Source: an uncultured Collinsella sp. (GTDB lineage Bacteria; Actinomycetota; Coriobacteriia; Coriobacteriales; Coriobacteriaceae). Taken from it: a DNA stretch of 10,618 nt. The position numbers and the translations under genes were made by a program. Below are positions 5,906 to 10,618 of this stretch, piece by piece; within the stretch, counting starts at the first letter, position 1; the number at the start of each line of letters is the position of its first letter. The notes beneath the pieces are model-generated. The model saw only the letters and a list, made by a program, of their open reading frames with translations. It made no database searches and was not told the origin of the DNA. The DNA lies in the NCBI GenBank assembly GCA_937997605.1, contig CALLFD010000458.1, positions 1 to 10,618 of the forward strand, read 5' to 3'.

Positions 5906-6012
5906 GTTTCAAGCATCAGTTTGGAACAGGGAAAACGCGCTAAAAAGGCTTTGCCGTTAAGGGCGGCGAAGAACCAAGAGCACGTGTTCATCAAGAACGA
6001 AGGAGAATCTGT

Positions 6013-6411
6013 ATGAACCTTACAGACCCGATCGCAGATATGCTTACGCGCATCCGTAACGCTAACTCTGTGAACAAGGCCACGGTCTCCATGCCGAGCA
6101 GCAAGAAGCTCGTCGAGATCGCTCGTGTTCTGCACGAGGAGGGCTACATCGAGGGCTACGATGTCGAGGACACCGTTCCCCAGAAGACTCTGCACATCAC
6201 GCTTAAGTATGGTCCCAAGAAGGCTAAGGTCATCAACGGCATCCGCCGCATTTCCAAGCCGGGCCTGCGTAAGTACACCGGCGTTGCCGACATGCCCCGC
6301 GTCCGCGGTGGCCTTGGTACCGCCATTATTTCCACCAGCCATGGCGTCATGACCGACCGCGATGCTCGCAAGCACAACGTCGGCGGCGAGATCATCGCTT
6401 ACGTCTGGTAA
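6013..6411 (+). CDS. rpsH: 30S ribosomal protein S8 (uS8)
   Basis: S8 binds helix 21 of 16S rRNA and is an early assembly protein. In E. coli it also represses the spc operon by binding mRNA near rplE. The 132 residues begin TDPIADMLTRIRNAN after two residues and finish with ISKPGLRKY, MPRVRGGLGTAIISTSHGVMTD and GGEIIAYVW, all typical. The ATG follows AAGGAG (6000-6005) by 7 nt. The upstream gap is the longest inside the operon (119 bp), and rplF follows after 33 bp. Whether S8 regulates this operon here cannot be told from sequence alone, though the structured leader and the rplE-rpsN hairpin are candidates for its binding site. Confidence 0.98.
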   Translation: MNLTDPIADMLTRIRNANSVNKATVSMPSSKKLVEIARVLHEEGYIEGYDVEDTVPQKTLHITLKYGPKKAKVINGIRRISKPGLRKYTGVADMPRVRGGLGTAIISTSHGVMTDRDARKHNVGGEIIAYVW

Positions 6412-6444
6412 TTCGCTCGGTAGGTAGAAGGAAAGGAGATCACC

Positions 6445-6981
6445 GTGTCTCGTATCGGTAATAAGCCTGTCCAGATTCCCGCCGGAGTCGAAGTGGCAGT
6501 CAACGGCAACAACGTTGTCGTCAAGGGCCCCAAGGGCCAGCTCGAGCTCGATGTCTTTGAGAAGCTCGCTATCAACGTCGAGGACAACGTCCTCACCGTT
6601 TCCCGTCCCGACGACGAGCGTGAGACCCGTGCCCGCCACGGCCTCACCCGTGCCCTCATCCACAACATGGTTGTTGGCGTTTCCGAGGGCTTCGAGAAGA
6701 AGCTCGAGCTCGCCGGCGTCGGTTACCGCGTGCAGCAGAAGGGCAAGAACCTCGAGTTCTCCCTGGGCTTCTCGCACCCCGTGATCGTCGAGGCTCCCGA
6801 GGGCATCACCTTCGAGGTTCCCGACAACACCCACGTGAACGTCAAGGGTATCAACAAGCAGCAGGTCGGTCAGATCGCCGCTGAGATCCGCGGCCATCGT
6901 CCTCCCGAGCCTTACAAGGGCAAGGGTATCCACTACGTTGGCGAGCACATCCGCCGCAAGCTGGGTAAGGCCGCCAAGTAG
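6445..6981 (+). CDS. rplF: 50S ribosomal protein L6 (uL6)
   Basis: L6 binds 23S rRNA near the sarcin-ricin loop and the GTPase-associated region. The 178 residues show the two-domain L6 layout: SRIGNKPVQIPAGVEV at the N-terminus, GPKGQLE near residues 29-35, GVGYRVQQKGKNLEFSLGFSHPV in the middle, and the C-terminal signature PPEPYKGKGIHYVGEHIRRKLGK. The start is GTG at 6445, six nt after AAGGAG (6433-6438). A 75-bp gap with a hairpin separates it from rplR. Confidence 0.98.
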   Translation: MSRIGNKPVQIPAGVEVAVNGNNVVVKGPKGQLELDVFEKLAINVEDNVLTVSRPDDERETRARHGLTRALIHNMVVGVSEGFEKKLELAGVGYRVQQKGKNLEFSLGFSHPVIVEAPEGITFEVPDNTHVNVKGINKQQVGQIAAEIRGHRPPEPYKGKGIHYVGEHIRRKLGKAAK

Positions 6982-7006
6982 TCGTAACCGACTCACTCGC
7001 ATAAGA

Positions 7007-7028
7007 CCAGCACCCCGTCAGGTGCTGG
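7007..7028 (+). other. Hairpin between rplF and rplR
   Basis: CCAGCACC (7007-7014) and GGTGCTGG (7021-7028) form a perfect 8-bp stem with a 6-nt loop. Five T residues occur at 7040-7044, 12 nt downstream and merging with the rplR Shine-Dalgarno. That distance is too great for a normal intrinsic terminator, so partial attenuation or RNA processing is more plausible. Confidence 0.6.
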
Positions 7029-7056
7029 CAAGATCAACCTTTTTAGGAGTTTACGT

Positions 7057-7425
7057 ATGAACAAGCATAAGGCGAAGCTGGAAGGCCTCAAGCGTCGTCA
7101 GCGTCGTGTTCGCGGCAAGGTCTCAGGTACCTCCGAGCGTCCGCGTCTTCGCGTGACCCGTACTAACGCCAACATCTATGCCCAGATCATCGACGACAGC
7201 AAGGGCTCCAGCCTGACGCTCGTCTCTGCCTCGACCCTCGAGGCCGAGTTCAAGGGCACCCACACCTCGAACAAGGAGGCTGCGGAGAAGGTCGGTCAGC
7301 TCGTTGGCAAGCGCGCCATCGAGGCCGGCATCACCAAGGTCGCCTTCGATCGCGGTGGCCGTATCTACCATGGCCGCGTCAAGGCCCTCGCCGACGGTGC
7401 TCGTGCCGCCGGTCTCGAGTTCTAG
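7057..7425 (+). CDS. rplR: 50S ribosomal protein L18 (uL18)
   Basis: L18 binds 5S rRNA together with L5 in the central protuberance. The 122 residues show the expected basic N-terminus (KRRQRRVRGKVSGTSERPRLRV), the TNANIYAQIIDD strand, and the C-terminal FDRGGRIYHGRVKALADGARAAGLEF. The ATG at 7057 follows AGGAG (7045-7049) by 7 nt. From this gene onward the operon is compact: rpsE begins 14 bp after the stop, and its Shine-Dalgarno overlaps the rplR TAG. Confidence 0.98.
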   Translation: MNKHKAKLEGLKRRQRRVRGKVSGTSERPRLRVTRTNANIYAQIIDDSKGSSLTLVSASTLEAEFKGTHTSNKEAAEKVGQLVGKRAIEAGITKVAFDRGGRIYHGRVKALADGARAAGLEF

Positions 7426-7439
7426 GAGGTATGTAGCAC

Positions 7440-7964
7440 ATGGCTCGTAATCAGAAGCAGCAGCGCGAGGCCTCCGAGTTCGAGGAGCGCGTCGTTTACA
7501 TCAACCGCGTGTCGAAGACCGTCAAGGGTGGTCGTCGCATGAGCCTCGTCGCTCTCGTCGTCGTTGGCGACGGCAAGGGCAACGTCGGCGTTGGCATGGG
7601 CAAGTCCGCTGAGGTGCCCATGGCCATCTCCAAGGCATCTCTCGATGCCAAGAAGAACATGTTCCACGTGCCGGTGACCGAGCAGGGCACCATCCCGCAC
7701 GAGGTTCTCGGCCACTTTGGTGCCGGCCGCATCATCATCAAGCCCGCTGTCGAGGGTACCGGCGTTATCGCCGGCGGCGCTGTGCGTCCCCTCTTTGAGC
7801 TTGCTGGCATCAAGAACGTCCTGTCCAAGTCCCTCGGTACCGACAACGGCCTCAACATCATCAAGGCTGCCGTCGAGGGCCTCAAGGAGCTCTCCAGCCC
7901 TGAGGACGTCGCGGCTCGCCGTGGCCTGACGGTCTCCGAGATGTTCGTCGGTAAGGAGAACTAA
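7440..7964 (+). CDS. rpsE: 30S ribosomal protein S5 (uS5)
   Basis: S5 lies at the mRNA entry region of the small subunit and influences decoding accuracy. The 174 residues contain the double-stranded-RNA-binding-like N-terminal domain with RVSKTVKGGRRMSLVALVVVGDGKGNVGVGMGKSAEVP, followed by GAGRIIIKPAVEGTGVIAGGAVRPLFELAGIKNVLSKSLG. The ATG at 7440 is 10 nt from AGGAGG (7424-7429), slightly long. An ATG directly followed by TAG lies between them at 7431-7436. The S5 frame cannot start earlier without losing the family N-terminus. rpmD follows after 2 bp. Confidence 0.98.
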   Translation: MARNQKQQREASEFEERVVYINRVSKTVKGGRRMSLVALVVVGDGKGNVGVGMGKSAEVPMAISKASLDAKKNMFHVPVTEQGTIPHEVLGHFGAGRIIIKPAVEGTGVIAGGAVRPLFELAGIKNVLSKSLGTDNGLNIIKAAVEGLKELSSPEDVAARRGLTVSEMFVGKEN

Positions 7965-7966
7965 GC

Positions 7967-8149
7967 ATGGCTGACACCATCAAGATCAAGCAGGTCCGCA
8001 GCACCAACGGTTGCAAGCAGGACCAGGTCCGTACTGTCCGTGCCCTCGGTCTCCACAGGATCCGCGAGGTTCGCGAGATTGCTGACAACGAGTCCGTCCG
8101 CGGCATGATCTTCAAGGTCAAGCACCTTGTCGAGATTGTAGAGGAGTAG
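7967..8149 (+). CDS. rpmD: 50S ribosomal protein L30 (uL30)
   Basis: L30 is a small 23S rRNA-binding protein that bacteria can lack, but it is present and intact here at 60 residues. IKIKQVRSTNGCKQDQVRTVRALGL and the ending GMIFKVKHLVEIVEE are typical. The Shine-Dalgarno AAGGAG (7953-7958) lies inside the end of rpsE and the start is 2 bp after its stop, which points to translational coupling. rplO begins 3 bp downstream. Confidence 0.97.
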   Translation: MADTIKIKQVRSTNGCKQDQVRTVRALGLHRIREVREIADNESVRGMIFKVKHLVEIVEE

Positions 8150-8152
8150 CAA

Positions 8153-8602
8153 ATGCAGCTTATCGATCTTACTCCCGCGCCCGGTTCCACCAAGAACCGC
8201 AAGCGCGTCGGCCGTGGCAATTCTTCGGGTCACGGCACCACTTCTGGCCGCGGTCAGAAGGGCCAGGGTTCCCGCTCTGGCGGCACCAAGGGTGCCGGCT
8301 TCGAGGGTGGCCAGACTCCGCTGGCTATGCGCCTGCCCAAGCTTCCGGGCTTCCGTAACCCCCGTCGTATCGAGTACACCGCTGTTAACGTTGAGCGTCT
8401 CGAGCGTAAGTTCGAGGACGGCGCTGTGATCGACGGTGCCGCTCTTAAGGCCGCTCGCATCACCAAGAGCGAGTTCGAGCCCGTCAAGGTGCTCGGCAAT
8501 GGTGAGCTCACCAAGAAGTTCACGGTCAAGGTCGACAAGGTCAGCGCTTCTGCGCAGGCCAAGATCGAGGCCGCCGGCGGAAAGGTCGAGCTGCCGTGCT
8601 AA
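8153..8602 (+). CDS. rplO: 50S ribosomal protein L15 (uL15)
   Basis: L15 is an assembly protein of the large subunit. The 149 residues start with the glycine- and arginine-rich extension (RKRVGRGNSSGHGTTSGRGQKGQGSRSG) that threads into rRNA, then GFEGGQTPLAMRLPKLPGF, and end in a globular domain with KVDKVSASAQAKIEAAGGKVE. GAGGAG (8141-8146) at the rpmD end serves as ribosome binding site. The last 7 bp overlap secY, so translation of the two is probably coupled. Confidence 0.98.
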   Translation: MQLIDLTPAPGSTKNRKRVGRGNSSGHGTTSGRGQKGQGSRSGGTKGAGFEGGQTPLAMRLPKLPGFRNPRRIEYTAVNVERLERKFEDGAVIDGAALKAARITKSEFEPVKVLGNGELTKKFTVKVDKVSASAQAKIEAAGGKVELPC

Positions 8603-9882
8603 ATGGTCTTAAGAATGCTTTCCGCATCAAAGAATTGCGCGAAAAGATTCTTTTTACCATAGCTATGCTCGTCGTGTACCGCATTGGTGCGCACGTTCCT
8701 GTGCCCGGCATTCCCTTCCAGGGGATGCTGGGCCTTTTCTCGACCGATAACAATTCGGTCGCCGCAGGTGCTATGGCCCTCCTGAATCTTTTCTCTGGCG
8801 GTGCGTTGAGCTATGTGTCGGTGTTTTCGCTGGGCATCATGCCTTACATCACCAGCTCGATCATCCTCCAGATGCTCCAGGCCGTCGTGCCTTCCCTGCA
8901 TGAGCTTGCCCGCGAGGGCGAGGTCGGTCAGACCAAGATTACGCAGTATTCGCGTTACCTCACCCTGGCTCTGGCAATCCTCAACTCCGTGGGTTACCTC
9001 TTCCTCTTTAAGAGCTTCGGCATCAGCTTCAATGGCGCCGGCGCTCCCGAGATCATCTTCGACCTCATGATCGTCGGTACACTCACCGCGGGCGCCATGC
9101 TGATCATGTGGATTGGTGAGCTCATCACCCAGCGCGGTATCGGCAATGGCATGTCGCTGATCATCTTCGCGAACATCATGGCCGGTCTGCCGCAGGCTAT
9201 CTTCTCCAGCACCGAGGGCAATGCCGGTGGCATCATCACCATGGTGATCATCTGCGCCATCATCCTGCTGGTTATCCCGCTGATTGTTTTCCTTGAGCGC
9301 GGCCAGCGCCGCATCCCGGTCTCCTACGCTAAGCGCGTCGTGGGCCGTCGCATGATGGGTGGCCAGACCACCTACCTGCCCATCAAGGTCAACACGGCGG
9401 GTGTCGTGCCGATCATCTTCGCTTCGGCGCTGCTGTACTTCCCGGCTCAGATTGCCGTGTTCTTCCCCGGCATCGGCTGGATTCAGGCAGTTGCCTCTGC
9501 GCTTTCGCGCGGCTGGCTCAACTGGGTGCTTAACGTTGTCCTCATCGTGTTCTTCGCGTACTTCTACACCTCCATGGTGTTCAACCCCGATGACACGGCC
9601 GACAACCTTAAGAAGCAGGGCGGCTTTATTCCGGGCGTGCGTCCGGGTAGGGCTACCGCGGCCTACATCAAGAACGCGCTCAACAAGATCACGCTTCCCA
9701 GCGCTGTCTTTTTGGCGCTCATCGCCATCGTGCCTTCGATCATCTTCTCCTTCACGGGTAACCAGCTGATTCAGGCATTTGGCGGCACGTCCATCCTCAT
9801 CATGGTCGGCGTCGTGCTCGACACGGTCGATAAGCTCGAAGGCCAGATCAAGATGTATGATTACGATGGATTCTTTAAATAG
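8596..9882 (+). CDS. secY: Protein translocase channel subunit SecY
   Basis: SecY forms the membrane pore for Sec-dependent export and insertion. The 428 residues include about ten hydrophobic segments, for example around 17-35, 70-95, 119-139, 155-175, 215-234, 268-290, 308-328, 368-388 and 393-410. The cytosolic loop QRRIPVSYAKRVVGRRM (237-253) and the FNPDDTADNLKKQGGFIPGVRPG region (329-351), where the motor and ribosome dock, are well preserved. The start is GTG at 8596 within the end of rplO, with GGAAAGG about 10 nt upstream; the next in-frame ATG would cut into the first membrane segment. adk follows after 18 bp. Confidence 0.98.
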   Translation: MLNGLKNAFRIKELREKILFTIAMLVVYRIGAHVPVPGIPFQGMLGLFSTDNNSVAAGAMALLNLFSGGALSYVSVFSLGIMPYITSSIILQMLQAVVPSLHELAREGEVGQTKITQYSRYLTLALAILNSVGYLFLFKSFGISFNGAGAPEIIFDLMIVGTLTAGAMLIMWIGELITQRGIGNGMSLIIFANIMAGLPQAIFSSTEGNAGGIITMVIICAIILLVIPLIVFLERGQRRIPVSYAKRVVGRRMMGGQTTYLPIKVNTAGVVPIIFASALLYFPAQIAVFFPGIGWIQAVASALSRGWLNWVLNVVLIVFFAYFYTSMVFNPDDTADNLKKQGGFIPGVRPGRATAAYIKNALNKITLPSAVFLALIAIVPSIIFSFTGNQLIQAFGGTSILIMVGVVLDTVDKLEGQIKMYDYDGFFK

Positions 9883-9900
9883 GCTAGAGGAGGATTGCTC

Positions 9901-10527
9901 ATGAACCTCGTATTGCTCGGAGCTCCGGGTGCCGGTAAGGGCACCGTCGCACAGGAGCTCGTCGCCGAGTTTGGCGTCGCCCACATTTCCACGGGCGACC
10001 TGCTGCGTGCTGCCGTCAAGGGTGGCACCGAGCTTGGTATTCAGGCTAAGAAGTACATGGACGCTGGCGAGCTCGTTCCCGACCAGCTCGTGATCGACCT
10101 TGTCAAGGAGCGCCTTGCCGCCGATGACGCCCAGCAGGGCTTCATCCTCGACGGGTTCCCGCGCAACACCGCCCAGGCTGTGACGCTCGATTCCGAGCTC
10201 TCTGCCATGGGTCGCGAGATCGACTGTGCCCTTCTGGTCGATGTGGCCCCCGAGGTCATTATCGATCGCCTGTCTTCGCGTCGCACCTGCCGCGCCTGCG
10301 GTTACACCGGCACCGCTGCCGATGCTACCTGCCCCAAGTGCGGTGGCGAGATGTATCAGCGCGACGACGACAAGCCTGAGACCATCAAGAACCGTCTCGA
10401 CGTCTACGAGAAGTCCACGAGCCCGCTCGTCGACTACTATCGTGGCCAGGGTCTGCTCAAGTCGGTCAACGGTGACCAGGCTCGCGAGACCGTGTACGGG
10501 GATGTCAAAGAGGCTCTCGGTCTATGA
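9901..10527 (+). CDS. adk: Adenylate kinase with short zinc-type lid
   Basis: This cytoplasmic enzyme interconverts AMP plus ATP with two ADP. The 208 residues contain the P-loop GAPGAGKGT (7-15), the AMP-site STGDLLR (30-36), DGFPRN (84-89) and the QRDDD segment after the lid (153-157). The lid has four cysteines, C130, C133, C144 and C147, as in zinc-binding adenylate kinases. The spacing between the pairs is 10 residues rather than the 16 I recall for Geobacillus-type enzymes, so the lid is shortened. I chose the ATG at 9901, 7 nt after AGAGGAGG (9886-9893). A TTG at 9895 is only 1 nt from that site and would add two residues before the usual MNLVLLG start. The last four bases overlap map. 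Confidence 0.97.
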   Translation: MNLVLLGAPGAGKGTVAQELVAEFGVAHISTGDLLRAAVKGGTELGIQAKKYMDAGELVPDQLVIDLVKERLAADDAQQGFILDGFPRNTAQAVTLDSELSAMGREIDCALLVDVAPEVIIDRLSSRRTCRACGYTGTAADATCPKCGGEMYQRDDDKPETIKNRLDVYEKSTSPLVDYYRGQGLLKSVNGDQARETVYGDVKEALGL

Positions 10528-10618
10528 TCAAGATTAAGTCTGCAACGCAAATCGAGCAGATGAAGAAGGCAGGAGCGCTATCTAAGATGGCGCTCCGCCA
10601 CGTTGGAGCCATGGTGCG
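10524..10618 (+). CDS. map: Methionine aminopeptidase type I, 3' end beyond the window
   Basis: Only 31 codons are present, reading MIKIKSATQIEQMKKAGALS and then a basic helix ending GAMV. This is the usual N-terminus of a type I methionine aminopeptidase, which removes the initiator methionine from new proteins. The catalytic metal-binding domain lies outside the window. The ATG overlaps the adk stop as ATGA, typical of coupled translation, with AAAGAGG about 10 nt upstream inside adk. The order secY-adk-map is common in Gram-positive spc operons and supports the identification. Confidence 0.88.
   Translation, partial: MIKIKSATQIEQMKKAGALSKMALRHVGAMV

Noticed and set aside
5689..7002. 437-codon open frame on the minus strand
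   Set aside because: It is antisense to rpsN, rpsH and rplF and explained by their biased codon use.
9895..9900. TTG start for adk giving two extra residues
   Set aside because: It lies 1 nt from the Shine-Dalgarno; the ATG at 9901 has proper spacing and the usual MNLVLLG beginning.
8599..9984. 461-codon open frame on the minus strand
   Set aside because: It is antisense to secY; its composition (many H, D, E, R) is the mirror of a membrane protein gene.
1..10618. CRISPR arrays, tRNA or rRNA genes, insertion sequences, phage genes
   Set aside because: No regularly spaced repeats, no recognisable tRNA-like fold or rRNA segment, and no transposase, integrase or phage protein was seen on either strand.

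Overview
This window looks like chromosomal DNA from a GC-rich anaerobic actinobacterium, most likely a Collinsella-type member of the Coriobacteriia. The inference rests on the high GC content, the strong Shine-Dalgarno sequences, the zinc-ribbon form of S14, the run secY-adk-map after the ribosomal genes, and a selenium-dependent molybdenum-hydroxylase accessory set typical of gut anaerobes. No 16S or other diagnostic marker is present, so the assignment is a judgement.

Left half (1-4759): five genes around selenium/molybdenum hydroxylase maturation and cyclic-amide catabolism. A 5'-truncated mocA-like cytidylyltransferase (1-588) is followed 9 bp later by a dihydropyrimidinase/hydantoinase (598-1965). 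On the opposite strand lies yqeC (2075-2809), convergent with the hydantoinase. Across a 102-bp AT-rich divergent gap, yqeB (2912-3706) and an XdhC-family gene (3716-4759) run rightward as a pair. This is the gene content of the E. coli yge-ygf/yqe region, which is linked to anaerobic purine breakdown. The hydroxylase structural genes are not in view and would be expected upstream.

Middle (4760-5070): a 311-bp non-coding stretch holding a 67-bp palindromic repeat with a trailing T-tract (probable terminator), a candidate promoter and a structured leader in front of rplE. A second copy of the same 67-bp palindrome fills the convergent gap at 1992-2058; the two copies are 58/67 identical.

Right half (5071-10618): the distal spc ribosomal-protein operon in canonical order: rplE, rpsN, rpsH, rplF, rplR, rpsE, rpmD, rplO, secY, adk and the start of map. 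It lacks the usual upstream rplN-rplX, so here the operon begins at rplE with its own leader. The first part has wide spacers (79, 119, 33 and 75 bp), three of which carry hairpins. From rplR onward the genes are tightly packed or overlapping.

No entirely new gene system was found. The most noteworthy signals are the palindromic repeat pair, the split spc operon with its structured leader, the intercistronic hairpins, and a YqeC with two unexpected cysteine clusters.
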